This document shows, one piece after another, positions 32,649-44,378 of a stretch of 64,000 nucleotides of DNA. The DNA is taken from NCBI RefSeq assembly GCF_000312485.1, contig NZ_HE997643.1, positions 610,806 through 674,805 on the forward strand, read 5' to 3'. The position numbers were made by a program, and so were the translations under genes. The DNA is from Yersinia massiliensis CCUG 53443 (GTDB taxonomy: Bacteria; Pseudomonadota; Gammaproteobacteria; Enterobacterales; Enterobacteriaceae). The notes beneath the pieces are model-generated. The model was not told the origin of the DNA. It made no database searches and worked only from the letters and a program-made list of their open reading frames with translations. Within the stretch, counting starts at the first letter, position 1. The number at the start of each line of letters is the position of its first letter.

Positions 32649-33770
32649 TCAATCGTTAAAGTACCAATACCCGCTGTTCACCAACGTACCTAGCATCGCT
32701 AAGAACGACGGGTCTTCTAGCGCATCACCGAGCGTCTCGGCATCAACACTGAAATGCTGACACAATGCATCCGCCGCCTGCAGGTGCGGTGTATCAATTA
32801 ATTCGCCGTTCGCATAGCAACGGTCACCAATACGCAGAACACGCAGGCCGCTCAGACGCTGTAATGACTCACCTTGCTGGAGCAATTCGTAGATATCGCC
32901 GACCTGATAAGGCGGCTCTGGTGGCGCAATATCCAGTTCGTGACGAGATTGAGAAATAAACTCACCGAGCCAGCTTTGGAAGTGTTCAGGTTGTTGAACT
33001 AAATCTAGCATCATCGCGCGCAGTTTATCGACTTCCTGTGGTAACACTTCAGCGGGGTGCTCTCGCAATGGCAAATCAGGGTCACTGTAGCGATAGCTAC
33101 CGAGTTCACGCGATAGGATATAGTCGGCAAAGCCGCTAACCAGTTCTCGCCCATTCGGCGCGCGGAAACCGACAGAGTAATTGAGCGCATTTTCGAGCGC
33201 ATAACCTTCATGGGGGAAACCTGGCGGAATATAGAGAATATCACCGGGTTCCATTTCTTCATCAATGATGGCTTCGAACGGGTCAACTTGCAGTAAGTCT
33301 GGATGCGGGCAGTGCTGCTTCATTTCCGTTTTTTCGCCAACCCGCCAGCGTCGACGGCCTGTGCCCTGAATGATAAAGACATCATATTGATCGAAATGTG
33401 GGCCTACGCCCCCCCCGGGTACTGAGAAGGAGATCATGAGGTCATCCATTCGCCAGTCTGAAAGTGCTCGGAAGGGGTGCATTAGTGCTGCGGCGGGTTC
33501 GTGCCAATGGTCAACAGCCTGAACCAGTAGCGACCAGTTGGTTTCGCCTAAGTGATCAAAGCTCTCAAAAGGGCCGTGACCGACTTGCCAACGGCCATCT
33601 TCATGACTTACCAAGCGGCTATCAACTTCATTTTCCATTGCAAGCCCTGCAAGCTCGTCGGGCGAGAGCGGATCGATAAAGTTTTTAAAGCCACGTTTGA
33701 TGATTACGGGACGTTTCTGCCAATAGCGTTGCAGAAAATCAGGCCAATCGAGATCAAGTTGGTAATCCAT
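32649..33770 (-). CDS. roxA: Ribosomal protein uL16 3-hydroxylase (YcfD/RoxA)
   Basis: JmjC-type Fe(II)/2-oxoglutarate oxygenase that hydroxylates an arginine of ribosomal protein uL16 in E. coli. Metal ligands His125 and Asp127 lie in GPHFDQYD, with the third His in GFPHEGYAL; a C-terminal winged-helix part follows. 373 residues. It lies 81 bases downstream of phoQ on the same strand and may be co-transcribed with phoPQ. Confidence 0.93.
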   Translation of the reverse strand: MDYQLDLDWPDFLQRYWQKRPVIIKRGFKNFIDPLSPDELAGLAMENEVDSRLVSHEDGRWQVGHGPFESFDHLGETNWSLLVQAVDHWHEPAAALMHPFRALSDWRMDDLMISFSVPGGGVGPHFDQYDVFIIQGTGRRRWRVGEKTEMKQHCPHPDLLQVDPFEAIIDEEMEPGDILYIPPGFPHEGYALENALNYSVGFRAPNGRELVSGFADYILSRELGSYRYSDPDLPLREHPAEVLPQEVDKLRAMMLDLVQQPEHFQSWLGEFISQSRHELDIAPPEPPYQVGDIYELLQQGESLQRLSGLRVLRIGDRCYANGELIDTPHLQAADALCQHFSVDAETLGDALEDPSFLAMLGTLVNSGYWYFND

Positions 33771-33851
33771 GTTTATTCCAAATAGGAGAGGGCATGGCTG
33801 TGATTATAACGGATGCCCGCTGTCAGTATCAGCGTTGATAGACAAATTTTA

Positions 33852-35306
33852 TTAATCATCATGATGATCGTTTTGCTGACCAAAGGTGACCATCATTTTC
33901 GCCCCACCTAAGGGACTTTCAGTGATGGTGATTTCGCCTTGATATTGTTCGATAATTTCTGCGGCGACGGACAAACCCAGCCCTTGCCCTGGGCGTAGTG
34001 TATCCACCCGCTGACCCCGCTGAAAAATAAGTTGGCGCTTGTTCTCAGGGATACCAGGGCCATCATCTTCGACCACAATAGTGAGATGTTTTTCAGAGTG
34101 CAGGGCGGTAATCTCGACGAACTCCAAACAATATTTACAGGCGTTATCGAGGACATTGCCCATCACTTCCATAAAGTCATTTTTATCACCGATAAACGTC
34201 ACTTCCGGTGAGATATCCAGTGTCAAAACGACCCCTTTACGCTGATAAACTTTATTCAGTGCACTGCATAGGCTATCAAGCAGCGCAGGAACAGAGTGAA
34301 TTTCTCTCACAACCACGCTATGCTCCGAACGCATACTGGCACGGTGTAGATAATAACCAATCTGTTGAGATATTCGGCTTATCTGCTCAAGCATGATGGG
34401 TTCGGCTTCCTCAATAGTCGTCTGCTTACCTGAGCGCAAAGATCGCAATGAGGTCTGTAACACCGCCAGTGGGGTCTTAAGGCTATGGGTCAGATCCGCC
34501 AATGTGGTGCGATATTTGGTATATCGTTGACGTTCATTGTTGAGCAATATATTGAGATTACGTACTAACCCCTGCAATTCTCGCGGCGGGTTTTCATCCA
34601 GTTGCTCGCGCTCACCTTTTTCAAGCTGACTAATCTGGCTAACCAACGCTTTTATCGGCCTTAAGCTCCAGTAGGCGGCGAGCCACAACAAAGGAATAAC
34701 CAAAAGTAAGTTGGCCAATAAGACATAGCTAAACCAGTCCCAAACCAAATCAGAACGCTGTAATTCCTGTGGGATAGTATCGACGACCACAATGGTAAGC
34801 TGTGGCAAGCGAGTCGTTGCAGGATAAGTATTGACTGAGATTGAGTGAGTAAGAGCGGTGCTATCGTTATCGTCGTATTTCTTGAGCTGGTCTTGGGCTT
34901 TTGGGTTATCACCCAACATCATGCTACTGATGTGGGTCCCTGTATCCAATTCGTAAAAACCTGGTTTTTGTAACCAGCTTTTTTCGATATGTGATTCAAG
35001 TTCAGGAACGTGGCGCTGGCGCCACAATATATTGCCATCTTTATCGTAAATTAAAATCAGCGTCGGGATATTCAGCTCAAGTTCAGGGGGCACTGAAATA
35101 CTGAGTTTCTTATCATGCCACTGTGCCAAGCTGAAAAATAAGTTACTTTCACCGCGATGGGCTCTGAACGTGTTCTTATCAAAACTGACAATATAGCCTA
35201 CGACAGCAACCATGCCATAAGATAGCGATAGCGCAAGGATAACTCCCGCTGTTGCCATAAGAAAACGAGCACGAAGAGAGAACGGTTTGCTATTTTTCCG
35301 GAACAT
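33852..35306 (-). CDS. phoQ: Sensor histidine kinase PhoQ
   Basis: Membrane sensor of low Mg2+, acid pH and antimicrobial peptides. Two membrane segments (about residues 17-39 and 190-215) flank an acidic periplasmic sensor, followed by HAMP, the H-box [15 protein letters not shown] (His near residue 275), and ATPase boxes [10 protein letters not shown] and [13 protein letters not shown]. 484 residues. It starts 5 bases after phoP ends. Confidence 0.97.
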   Translation of the reverse strand: MFRKNSKPFSLRARFLMATAGVILALSLSYGMVAVVGYIVSFDKNTFRAHRGESNLFFSLAQWHDKKLSISVPPELELNIPTLILIYDKDGNILWRQRHVPELESHIEKSWLQKPGFYELDTGTHISSMMLGDNPKAQDQLKKYDDNDSTALTHSISVNTYPATTRLPQLTIVVVDTIPQELQRSDLVWDWFSYVLLANLLLVIPLLWLAAYWSLRPIKALVSQISQLEKGEREQLDENPPRELQGLVRNLNILLNNERQRYTKYRTTLADLTHSLKTPLAVLQTSLRSLRSGKQTTIEEAEPIMLEQISRISQQIGYYLHRASMRSEHSVVVREIHSVPALLDSLCSALNKVYQRKGVVLTLDISPEVTFIGDKNDFMEVMGNVLDNACKYCLEFVEITALHSEKHLTIVVEDDGPGIPENKRQLIFQRGQRVDTLRPGQGLGLSVAAEIIEQYQGEITITESPLGGAKMMVTFGQQNDHHDD

Positions 35307-35311
35307 AATAT

Positions 35312-35983
35312 TTAGTTGGCGTCAAAACGATATCCCTGACCACGAATGGTCGTAATCACTTCACCTTCATGTTCCGCTAACAGTTTTTTACGTAATCGCC
35401 CCATTAATACATCAATAGTATGGCTCTCACGTAGCTCTGCATCAGGATACAATTGCAGCATTAGGGTCTCTTTGCTGACAACTTTACCGGAATTACGAAT
35501 CAGGGTTTCGATGATGGTGTATTCGAAGGCGGTCAGTTTAATCTGTTGCTGATTTACGCACAACTCTCGACGCGAAAGGTCAATCTGAAACGGCGGGAAT
35601 TCTATGATCTGAGATGCTAGGCCAATATTACGCCGCATCAAGGCCTGCATCCGCGCGATGACTTCTTCCAGATGGAAAGGTTTGGTCACATAATCATCAG
35701 CACCGGCTTCTAATACAGCGACTTTATCTTGCCAACTTTCGCGTGCCGTCAATACCAGTATAGGCAAGTTAGTTTGGTGGCTCCGCCAGCGGCGAATCAG
35801 ACTTAATCCGTCTTCACCAGGCAGCCCAAGATCAATAATAGCGATATCAGGGGCATGCTCTTGCAAGAAATAGTCTGCCTCTTTCGCATCTTCTGCGGCA
35901 TCAACCTGATGGCCCATATCCCGCATTTGCACCGTAAGATGGTGGCGCAACAAAGCATTATCTTCCACAACTAGAACCCGCAT
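35312..35983 (-). CDS. phoP: Response regulator PhoP
   Basis: OmpR-family activator. The phospho-acceptor is Asp51 in [13 protein letters not shown], with the acidic pocket VVEDN at the N-terminus, Lys in [10 protein letters not shown], and a C-terminal winged helix ([17 protein letters not shown]). 223 residues. The gene follows the outer-membrane-protein gene by 58 bases, so the PhoP box upstream of that gene could also autoregulate phoPQ. Confidence 0.97.
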   Translation of the reverse strand: MRVLVVEDNALLRHHLTVQMRDMGHQVDAAEDAKEADYFLQEHAPDIAIIDLGLPGEDGLSLIRRWRSHQTNLPILVLTARESWQDKVAVLEAGADDYVTKPFHLEEVIARMQALMRRNIGLASQIIEFPPFQIDLSRRELCVNQQQIKLTAFEYTIIETLIRNSGKVVSKETLMLQLYPDAELRESHTIDVLMGRLRKKLLAEHEGEVITTIRGQGYRFDAN

Positions 35984-36041
35984 ACCACGTCCCTCGATAA
36001 GTAAATAACCGGATAAGCAATATTACCCGGTAAGTTATTAA

Positions 36042-36665
36042 TTAGAAGTTATAACGCAAACCTACTTGCATTGCTTGGTCACTCACCTTCCAATTATGAT
36101 AGGTGTATCCCACTTCGCCCGCGAGGCTTTGTGTGAACGCGTAGCTAGTCATAATGCGAGCTTCATGGAAGGCACGATGGTCATAGCTCGCCATTCGATA
36201 GGCAACATCCATACCGACATTCTGCGATAGCTTGCTTTTAATACCAATTTCGCCTGTGACACTATTGTAGGTATTGGTTTTTTTACCATCTTTGCTGGCA
36301 TCAAATACCATTGCGCGGCGACTTGCGCCCACTAAACTATAAAAATCGATATTAGGGGAAAAAGCAAAGTGATACCCAACGCCGAGAACGGCTTCTGCAA
36401 GACCTCGGTCACTATTGGCAATGCTATTTAGGCGACCATCAATAAACACATTGTTATCAAAGCCATAACCACCGTTGATATAGATACCACCCATATCGCG
36501 GTTACCGACATGCGCGTAGTTATTTTGACTAAATTGTTTGTCAAAACTCGCATTATTATTGATTGCGCCGTATTGAAGTCCACCAGCGACGTATGTGTAG
36601 TCACTCGCCATTGAGGTGGCACAAGTTCCCATCAAGGTGAGTGCGAGTAGGGTTGGTTTCAACAT
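36042..36665 (-). CDS. Outer-membrane beta-barrel protein, PhoP-box controlled
   Basis: 207 residues from ATG 36665, chosen because GGAG precedes it and a clean signal peptide (LKPTLLALTLMGTCATSMAS) results; the frame extends upstream through promoter DNA. The mature part has alternating polar/aromatic strands and ends in GLRYNF with C-terminal Phe, a BAM recognition feature, so it is an eight-stranded-type barrel. It resembles Ail/OmpX-sized porins only in general form and I do not assign a family. It is directly upstream of phoP; from memory, work on Y. pestis describes this gene as co-transcribed with phoPQ. Confidence 0.82.
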   Translation of the reverse strand: MLKPTLLALTLMGTCATSMASDYTYVAGGLQYGAINNNASFDKQFSQNNYAHVGNRDMGGIYINGGYGFDNNVFIDGRLNSIANSDRGLAEAVLGVGYHFAFSPNIDFYSLVGASRRAMVFDASKDGKKTNTYNSVTGEIGIKSKLSQNVGMDVAYRMASYDHRAFHEARIMTSYAFTQSLAGEVGYTYHNWKVSDQAMQVGLRYNF

Positions 36666-36729
36666 CTGATAATAACTCCTGCGTGTAAGAAATCCTTTTG
36701 ATATCGTTATTATTATCAATCACAACGAC

Positions 36730-36746
36730 TAAACAGGGTGTAAACA
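36730..36746 (-). promoter_or_regulatory. PhoP box
   Basis: Minus strand reads TGTTTA-CACCC-TGTTTA, two exact half-sites with 5-base spacing. A GATAAT -10-like element follows about 12 bases downstream, the usual class II PhoP promoter geometry. The box is about 65 bases upstream of the outer-membrane-protein start. Confidence 0.88.
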
Positions 36747-36784
36747 GGGCAGGAGCGTGACGGGATAAAAATGATTAACGCTAA

Positions 36785-36806
36785 TGAGCCTCATCCTTGA
36801 GGCTCA
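36785..36806 (-). terminator. purB terminator
   Basis: Nine-base arms TGAGCCTCA / TGAGGCTCA around TCCT, 16 bases after the purB stop in the direction of transcription; T-rich tract follows at some distance. Confidence 0.7.
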
Positions 36807-36821
36807 AGCAGTGGCGATTTA

Positions 36822-38210
<1,389 letters not shown>

Positions 38211-38217
38211 TCAGATT

Positions 38218-38850
38218 TCAATTATGAGCAAGAATACTCTGTGCCTGCTTAAACAGACGATTTCGAGAAAACATTAATTGCAAGCGGCTTCCGCCAACTT
38301 GCTGCCAAAGTACGGCTGAGCGGATACCTGCGAGTAGGGTGGCGCGAATCTTTGCCTGTACCAGCGTGCTTTGTAAAATTGCAGGTGAACCTATGACCTG
38401 AATGCGTGGGCCTAACGGGCTAATGACATCCGTATAAATAGATGCCAATGAGCTCATCATGGTTTCAGATTCAAGGTCAAAGTGTGCCAGTTGGCGATCA
38501 AGCTGATTGATACGATCACCTAAGGTATTCATGGCTGACTTATTTGCATTGAGTTTACGTTCTAACACCATCAGACTCAGGGTATAGCGAGTCAATTCCG
38601 CTGCTGGCCCTTGACGATTGGCGTTTAGAACGCTTTGCAGTGTTTCCAGCCCCATTTTCAGGGATTGTTCATCACCACCATACACGGCCAGAGTTGAAGG
38701 AGGGTTGGTTTGCAACAACCCGCCCATCACTGTATTTAATGCGTCATTATCGCACTGGCCCTCATGGGCCAATTGTTGAACCAAGCGAGCTGACTGACAA
38801 ATTCCTGCCAATGCCAACGTAATATCATAATAATTCTTCGCCACGGTCAC
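38218..38850 (-). CDS. hflD: High-frequency lysogenization protein HflD
   Basis: Peripheral membrane protein; in E. coli it binds lambda CII and lowers lysogeny. 210 residues, all helical, with family blocks [19 protein letters not shown] and [13 protein letters not shown]-like sequence (here [14 protein letters not shown]). It sits between mnmA and purB as in E. coli. It is of interest that a lambdoid prophage with a CII-type regulator lies nearby. Confidence 0.95.
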   Translation of the reverse strand: MTVAKNYYDITLALAGICQSARLVQQLAHEGQCDNDALNTVMGGLLQTNPPSTLAVYGGDEQSLKMGLETLQSVLNANRQGPAAELTRYTLSLMVLERKLNANKSAMNTLGDRINQLDRQLAHFDLESETMMSSLASIYTDVISPLGPRIQVIGSPAILQSTLVQAKIRATLLAGIRSAVLWQQVGGSRLQLMFSRNRLFKQAQSILAHN

Positions 38851-38895
38851 TCCTGTAAACGTTCTGGTTCATGACTAACTCGATGCACTTTGGTA

Positions 38896-40017
38896 TTAAT
38901 TGGCAGTTGAATCAGTGAGTGGATAACGCTCTTCAATAATACCACCACCAAGGCAGACTTCACCTTGATAGAAGACGGCAGACTGGCCAGGTGTTACCGC
39001 AGCAACGGGTTCATCAAACCGAACCTCAACGCGCTCATCATTCAACGGCGTCACGGTGCAGGGAATATCTTGTTGGCGATAACGGGTTTTTACCACACAG
39101 CGGAAAGATGCCGTAACAGGTTCACGATCGACCCAATGTAGCTGCTGAGCAATAAGGCCCACAGACATTAAACGTGGGTGTTCATGGCCTTGTGCGACCA
39201 ACAAGATATTGTTCGCAACATCTTTATCCACCACATACCAAGGATCATCGCCACCGTCTTTGGTACCACCGATGCCCAAACCTTTACGTTGCCCCAGCGT
39301 GTGATACATCAAACCTTGATGTTCACCCACATGCTGACCATCAACAGTCATGATAGGGCCAGGCTGCGCGGGTAAATAACGGCCGAGGAAATCACGGAAT
39401 TTACGTTCACCGATGAAGCAGATGCCAGTCGAGTCCTTTTTCTTGGCGGTGATAAGATCCAGTTGCTCTGCAATGCGACGAACCTCTGGTTTTTCTAACT
39501 CCCCCACGGGGAATAGACTTTGAGCAAGTTGTTCGTGACTCAGCGTATAAAGGAAATAGCTTTGGTCCTTATTGCCATCCAATCCACGCAGTAAGCGGCT
39601 TTTGCCGTCAACATCCTGACGGCGGACATAATGGCCAGTAGCAATATAGTCAGCGCCGAGATCTTCGGCAGCGAACTCAAGGAAGGCTTTAAATTTGATT
39701 TCTTTATTGCAGAGAATATCAGGGTTAGGGGTGCGCCCCGCTTTGTATTCTTCCAGGAACAGTTCGAAAACGTTATCCCAATATTCTGCGGCGAAATTGA
39801 CGGTGTGTAACTCCATGCCCAGTTTGTCGCATACCGCTTGCGCATCGGCCAGATCGGTCGCTGCTGAGCAATACTCTTCACCATCATCCTCTTCCCAGTT
39901 TTTCATGAAAAGACCCGCAACTTGGTAGCCTTGTTGCTGGAGCAAGTACGCGGAAACGGAAGAGTCGACACCGCCGGACATACCGACGATTACTTTTTTC
40001 TGGCTATTATCTGACAT
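38896..40017 (-). CDS. mnmA: tRNA 2-thiouridylase MnmA
   Basis: Adds sulfur to U34 of Glu, Gln and Lys tRNAs. The N-type PP-loop GMSGGVDSS is at residues 12-20; the two catalytic cysteines lie in ILCNKEIKF and [11 protein letters not shown]. 373 residues, full length, with the C-terminal beta-barrel intact. Confidence 0.96.
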   Translation of the reverse strand: MSDNSQKKVIVGMSGGVDSSVSAYLLQQQGYQVAGLFMKNWEEDDGEEYCSAATDLADAQAVCDKLGMELHTVNFAAEYWDNVFELFLEEYKAGRTPNPDILCNKEIKFKAFLEFAAEDLGADYIATGHYVRRQDVDGKSRLLRGLDGNKDQSYFLYTLSHEQLAQSLFPVGELEKPEVRRIAEQLDLITAKKKDSTGICFIGERKFRDFLGRYLPAQPGPIMTVDGQHVGEHQGLMYHTLGQRKGLGIGGTKDGGDDPWYVVDKDVANNILLVAQGHEHPRLMSVGLIAQQLHWVDREPVTASFRCVVKTRYRQQDIPCTVTPLNDERVEVRFDEPVAAVTPGQSAVFYQGEVCLGGGIIEERYPLTDSTAN

Positions 40018-40200
40018 GGGAGTCTCACTAACGTAAATACCTCAGGTCCAGCAGCGTGATGGTGGATAGACTATTCAAACGATAGACCCGCGCGGGAAGG
40101 CATTATAAAAACAAGCGCCGGATTTTATCACGTTGATCGCGCCACTGCATTGCACAATCGCAGTCTGAATGAAATTACCCGTGTAAATCGAATCTACCTT

Positions 40201-40647
40201 TTAGAGTGGCCAATTAAAGCTGCCTACCAAATCAAGCGAATAGCGCTCCGGTTGTTGGTAACAACGAATGCTCTCAGCCACCAGAGGTGAACGCAAATTA
40301 GTCGATTGTAGAATCTCATCGGCAGTGAGCCATAAGCAGCAGTCGATATCACTGTCGTGGGGTTCGGTAGGTAATGGGGCCGGCAGTTCAATCACGAATG
40401 CGAAACGTAAAAACGGAGTTCGGTCTGGCGCGATCCATTGATGCATCCGTAAAAATGATTGGGGTGTGGCGCGGATGCCCGTTTCTTCCCAGAGTTCCCT
40501 TTCGGCGGCTTGTAATAGGGTTTCATCGGCTTCTAAATGACCCGCAGGTTGATTCCATAGTTTCTTACCGTTGATAGTCTCTTCGACAACTAAAAATCTT
40601 CCTTGTGCATGAACGATACAAGCAACAGTCACATGGGGCTTAAACAT
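40201..40647 (-). CDS. nudJ: Nudix hydrolase NudJ
   Basis: Phosphatase acting on nucleotide triphosphates and HMP-pyrophosphate in E. coli. The Nudix box runs from GHLEAD to RELWEETG (residues 36-58). 148 residues. The gene overlaps rluE by 8 bases and precedes mnmA. Confidence 0.93.
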   Translation of the reverse strand: MFKPHVTVACIVHAQGRFLVVEETINGKKLWNQPAGHLEADETLLQAAERELWEETGIRATPQSFLRMHQWIAPDRTPFLRFAFVIELPAPLPTEPHDSDIDCCLWLTADEILQSTNLRSPLVAESIRCYQQPERYSLDLVGSFNWPL

Positions 40648-41266
40648 GCTTTATCTCCTTCCATTCGCCTGGCTGTAAGTCACCAAGGCTCAAATTTCCC
40701 ATACTGAAACGTATCAGACGTAGGGTCGGGAAGCCAACATGAGCCGTCATTCTACGGACTTGCCGGTTACGACCCTCGAAGAGCGTGATCTTAAGCCAAC
40801 TAGTCGGAATAGATTTACGTTCTCTGATTGGGGGGTTACGGAGCCAAAGCCATTCGGGTTCGCTCACTAATTCAGCACCGGCTGGTAAGGTTGGGCCATC
40901 TTTTAAGGTCACACCTCGTTGGAGCATCGTGAGTGCTTCCTCTCCAGGGACACCTTCTACTTGAACGAAATAGACCTTACCTATTTTTTGGGCCGGTTGC
41001 GTCAGTTTGGCTTGTAACTTGCCATCGTTGGTTAATACCAGCAAACCTTCACTGTCCCGATCGAGTCGACCTGCAGCATATACATCATTAAAAGGGATAA
41101 ATTCCTTTAATGTCCTGCGTCCAGACTCATCCGTAAACTGTGGTAACACATCAAACGGTTTATTGAATAACAGCACTCGACGTGGGGATACTGGCGTGTC
41201 TGACTTCGCCTGTGACTTAGTGCTGAATCGGTTAACTTTGTGATTTTTAACAGAGAATTTATTCAT
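40640..41266 (-). CDS. rluE: 23S rRNA pseudouridine synthase RluE
   Basis: Isomerises U2457 of 23S rRNA in E. coli. The catalytic Asp is residue 69 in [31 protein letters not shown] is the second signature of the RsuA/RluE group. There is no S4 domain but a basic N-terminal tail of about 27 residues. 208 residues, divergent from icd. Confidence 0.94.
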   Translation of the reverse strand: MNKFSVKNHKVNRFSTKSQAKSDTPVSPRRVLLFNKPFDVLPQFTDESGRRTLKEFIPFNDVYAAGRLDRDSEGLLVLTNDGKLQAKLTQPAQKIGKVYFVQVEGVPGEEALTMLQRGVTLKDGPTLPAGAELVSEPEWLWLRNPPIRERKSIPTSWLKITLFEGRNRQVRRMTAHVGFPTLRLIRFSMGNLSLGDLQPGEWKEIKHV

Positions 41267-41396
41267 GATTATTGCGATTTCGAATGATTAGCGCATTATA
41301 CCTCAATCCGTTTCGGATTGGCGTGGAACGAATATTCAAGTAGTATTGACACGAATCTTACAAGGCATTAACAAAATTGCGCTGAAGGAGAGGTTG

Positions 41397-42650
41397 ATGG
41401 AAAGCAAAGTAGTAGTTCCGGCAGAAGGTAAGAAAATTACTGTCGATGCTCAGGGTAAACTGGTTGTTCCGCATAATCCGATCATTCCATTTATTGAAGG
41501 TGACGGTATTGGCGTTGATGTGACGCCAGCCATGATTAACGTAGTCGATGCTGCGGTTAAGAAAGCCTACAAGGGTGAGCGTAAAATCTCTTGGATGGAA
41601 ATCTATACCGGTGAAAAATCAACGCATGTCTACGGGAAAGACGTTTGGTTGCCAGAAGAAACGTTGGATCTGATTCGTGACTACCGTGTTGCGATTAAAG
41701 GTCCATTAACCACACCAGTCGGTGGTGGGATTCGCTCTTTAAACGTTGCTTTACGTCAACAACTCGATTTGTATGTGTGTCTGCGCCCAGTTCGTTATTA
41801 TGAAGGCACGCCAAGCCCAGTCAAACACCCTGAATTGACTAACATGGTGATTTTCCGCGAGAACGCAGAAGATATTTATGCGGGTATCGAATGGAAAGCC
41901 GGTTCACCAGAAGCCGAAAAAGTCATCAAATTCCTGCGTGAAGAAATGGGCGTTAAAAAAATCCGCTTCCCTGAGCAATGTGGTATCGGTGTAAAACCCT
42001 GTTCAGAAGAAGGGACCAAGCGTTTGGTTCGTGCAGCGATCGAGTATGCAATTACCAATGATCGTGAATCTGTGACGCTGGTTCACAAAGGCAACATTAT
42101 GAAATTCACTGAAGGCGCATTTAAGGACTGGGGTTACCAGTTGGCGCGTGAGGAATTTGGTGGTGAGCTGATCGATGGCGGCCCTTGGGTTAAAATTAAG
42201 AATCCAAATAACGGCAAAGACATCATCGTAAAAGATGTGATTGCAGATGCTTTCCTGCAACAAATTCTGCTGCGTCCTGCGGAATATGATGTTATCGCGT
42301 GTATGAACTTGAACGGCGATTATATTTCTGATGCATTGGCAGCGCAGGTTGGCGGTATCGGTATTGCTCCAGGTGCTAACATCGGTGATGAGTGCGCGTT
42401 GTTCGAAGCGACACACGGCACAGCGCCGAAATATGCGGGTCAAGATAAAGTGAACCCGGGTTCTATCATTCTGTCGGCTGAAATGATGTTGCGTCATATG
42501 GGCTGGTTCGAAGCGGCTGATTTAATTATCAAAGGCACCGAAGGCGCGATTCAGGCTAAGACAGTGACTTACGATTTCGAACGTCTGATGGACGGCGCTA
42601 AACTGTTGAAATGCAGTGAATTTGGCGATGCCATTATTCAGCATATGTAA
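41397..42650 (+). CDS. icd: NADP-dependent isocitrate dehydrogenase
   Basis: TCA-cycle enzyme making 2-oxoglutarate. ATG 41397 follows AAGGAGAGG and gives 417 residues; an in-frame ATG at 41346 has no ribosome site. The AceK phosphorylation Ser is residue 114 in [25 protein letters not shown]-type metal-binding region is intact ([17 protein letters not shown]). The C-terminus [10 protein letters not shown] is complete even though a prophage begins directly after it, so the phage presumably restores the 3' end, as e14 and phage 21 do in E. coli. Confidence 0.97.
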   Translation: MESKVVVPAEGKKITVDAQGKLVVPHNPIIPFIEGDGIGVDVTPAMINVVDAAVKKAYKGERKISWMEIYTGEKSTHVYGKDVWLPEETLDLIRDYRVAIKGPLTTPVGGGIRSLNVALRQQLDLYVCLRPVRYYEGTPSPVKHPELTNMVIFRENAEDIYAGIEWKAGSPEAEKVIKFLREEMGVKKIRFPEQCGIGVKPCSEEGTKRLVRAAIEYAITNDRESVTLVHKGNIMKFTEGAFKDWGYQLAREEFGGELIDGGPWVKIKNPNNGKDIIVKDVIADAFLQQILLRPAEYDVIACMNLNGDYISDALAAQVGGIGIAPGANIGDECALFEATHGTAPKYAGQDKVNPGSIILSAEMMLRHMGWFEAADLIIKGTEGAIQAKTVTYDFERLMDGAKLLKCSEFGDAIIQHM

Positions 42651-42672
42651 TTGCATATTGATTGCAATATCT

Positions 42673-42699
42673 CACGGAGGCTTCGGCTTCCGTGTGTTT
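42673..42699 (+). terminator. icd terminator
   Basis: CACGGAGGC-TTCG-GCTTCCGTG (one G-T pair) followed by GTGTTTTT. It may be host sequence or supplied by the phage. Confidence 0.88.
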
Positions 42700-42720
42700 T
42701 TAGTGCCTGTCTCAACTCTT

Positions 42721-42753
42721 CTGCAAAACTCCTGCAAAACCCTTCTGCAAAAC
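42721..42753. repeat. Three CTGCAAAAC direct repeats, candidate integrase arm sites
   Basis: CTGCAAAAC occurs at 42721-42729, 42732-42740 and 42745-42753, between icd and the 3' end of int. Tandem arm-type sites in this position are typical for lambda-family integrases. The assignment is inference from position and repetition. Confidence 0.65.
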
Positions 42754-42773
42754 TGAACATAAAACGAACCAAT

Positions 42774-43898
42774 TTATACAGCTAAAACAATCCAATCTTT
42801 GCCGCGATCATCATTATATTTGTCCGTCATGACTTGGTTTTTATGTCCAAGTAATGTTTTGGTATCTACTCCTTGATCGCGGTATAGCCTTTCAGATAAT
42901 GAGCGTTGCTCATGAAATGTTGGAGGCGTACCGTCTTTCCAATCTAATCCACTTTTATCTCTTGCGGCAGAGAAACCTGTGGTGACAGCGTTGCTTGATA
43001 CTTTCCCCCCACGTTTAGCCATTGATGTCGTGTGGTGGTAATGAAGCATGTATGGGCTGATAATGAGGTCGCGACATCGAGTTATAACATCCTGTAGCGT
43101 ATATCCAAGAACGTCACATTTTAGAGTTAGTGGTATAGCCAGTCTGGTGCCGGTTTTCTCCTGCACAATATGGAGGTGATTATCCCACACGTCGCTAAAT
43201 TTCATTTTTGCGACATCCCCAAGCCGTTGGCCAGTAATAAGAGCAAGAAGCATAGAGTTCTGGATATAGTTCTGCATGCCAGCAGCTGTGCTAAATATTG
43301 ACTCCCATTCATCAAAACTCAGGCGTAAACGAGTAACCTTATTCGTCGGTTGTTTAGTTGCAAGTGCAGGATTGTAGCCGGGAGGAACCTCACCAGCATG
43401 TTGCGCTTCCTTGTACGTATCGATCAGTACCATACGGACAACCTGCGCCATTCGTTTTTGTCCCTTGTCTTTATATTCCTCGATTACAGAAGCTATATCC
43501 CTAGCGCCAATATCAGGAAGGAGTAACATTCCACAATGACGTCTAAACGCTTCGATTGGTGCATTTTTTTGCTTAAGTGTATTGAGCTTTATTTCTTCAT
43601 TGTTATAACGTTCTTGCTGGATAGAGAGATAGCGATCTAACCAAGTGTTAACTGTAATTGCCTTACCAATTTTGAGACTGATCTCATCTCTCGCTTTTAA
43701 TAGCTGCCCCATTTGTTGCTTAGCAAAACGAGTATTAGCCTCTATAGCGATAGCCTTTGCCGCATTCTCATCATCACCTAGCCCATGAAATTTAAGGGTG
43801 ATAGGGTGCTTATAACGCCAGTAGACCTTTTTGGTTCTGGCGTCTGTATAACACGATAGACCTGGTACATTTATGTTGTACTTACGAGGTCTGGCCAT
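42774..43898 (-). CDS. int: Lambda-family tyrosine integrase
   Basis: 374-residue site-specific recombinase. The N-terminal arm-binding domain (RPRKYNINVPGLSCYTD) is followed by a core-binding SAM-like domain and the catalytic domain with Arg225 (TGQRLGDV), His329-x-x-Arg332 (HEQR), His352 (GHKN) and nucleophile Tyr361. All catalytic residues are present. It is transcribed toward icd and overlaps xis by 17 bases, the usual int-xis coupling. Confidence 0.95.
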   Translation of the reverse strand: MARPRKYNINVPGLSCYTDARTKKVYWRYKHPITLKFHGLGDDENAAKAIAIEANTRFAKQQMGQLLKARDEISLKIGKAITVNTWLDRYLSIQQERYNNEEIKLNTLKQKNAPIEAFRRHCGMLLLPDIGARDIASVIEEYKDKGQKRMAQVVRMVLIDTYKEAQHAGEVPPGYNPALATKQPTNKVTRLRLSFDEWESIFSTAAGMQNYIQNSMLLALITGQRLGDVAKMKFSDVWDNHLHIVQEKTGTRLAIPLTLKCDVLGYTLQDVITRCRDLIISPYMLHYHHTTSMAKRGGKVSSNAVTTGFSAARDKSGLDWKDGTPPTFHEQRSLSERLYRDQGVDTKTLLGHKNQVMTDKYNDDRGKDWIVLAV

Positions 43899-44124
43899 CT
43901 TCCATTATCCTCTTCAGGCGTGGATCATCGTTTTGTTTAACCATTGGTTTAGTTTCCATTCCGATGAACCTTGCAGTTTTATCGACCCGCCAGCATTTTC
44001 CCGCCTTCATTGGTGGTGGCGAGATCATGCCGCTTTTGGCGTATTTTATAAGAGTGGCATAACTAGGAATTGGTTCATCAAATTCCTCTTTTGCCCACAC
44101 TGTTAAGGCCTGCGTTCTCGCCAT
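43882..44124 (-). CDS. xis: Excisionase (Xis)
   Basis: 80-residue small basic DNA-binding protein. YATLIKYAKSGMISPPPMKAGK resembles the winged-helix core of lambda-type excisionases (split here: recognition helix then PPP wing). I chose ATG 44124, 7 bases after GTGGAG; a closer ATG at 44130 is too near the ribosome site. Partner of the adjacent integrase for excision. Confidence 0.82.
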   Translation of the reverse strand: MARTQALTVWAKEEFDEPIPSYATLIKYAKSGMISPPPMKAGKCWRVDKTARFIGMETKPMVKQNDDPRLKRIMEDGQTS

Positions 44125-44180
44125 AGTCATTCTCCACACTATTTATTTAAAGGCCCTCCGCACACGGGCCGTGACTAAAA

Positions 44181-44378
44181 TCATTCTGTTGCTGGTGGAT
44201 CAAGCTGTACCGGCTCAGCAATGACGCCATCTACTGGCAGGCATTCATATTCAGGTGGTAGACCTTGCTGTTGGATGTCGGCTATACAGTTCTTATCATC
44301 CGGATAGACGTAGCCTTGCGGCTCGTACTGGCACGGCTGAAAGGTGTAGCAGACGAGTAGAAACAGGCCGTACATCAT
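44181..44378 (-). CDS. Small cysteine-containing phage protein
   Basis: 65 residues beginning with a hydrophobic stretch (about residues 2-13), then an acidic Cys-containing tail (four Cys). It overlaps the preceding HD-domain gene by 4 bases. It is reminiscent of DUF1482-type small phage early proteins, but I cannot assign a family with confidence. Confidence 0.6.
   Translation of the reverse strand: MMYGLFLLVCYTFQPCQYEPQGYVYPDDKNCIADIQQQGLPPEYECLPVDGVIAEPVQLDPPATE

Noticed and set aside
36694-36720. Fur box upstream of the outer-membrane-protein gene
   Set aside because: The AT-rich GATAATAATAAC stretch matches the Fur consensus poorly and is better explained as the -10 region of the PhoP-box promoter.
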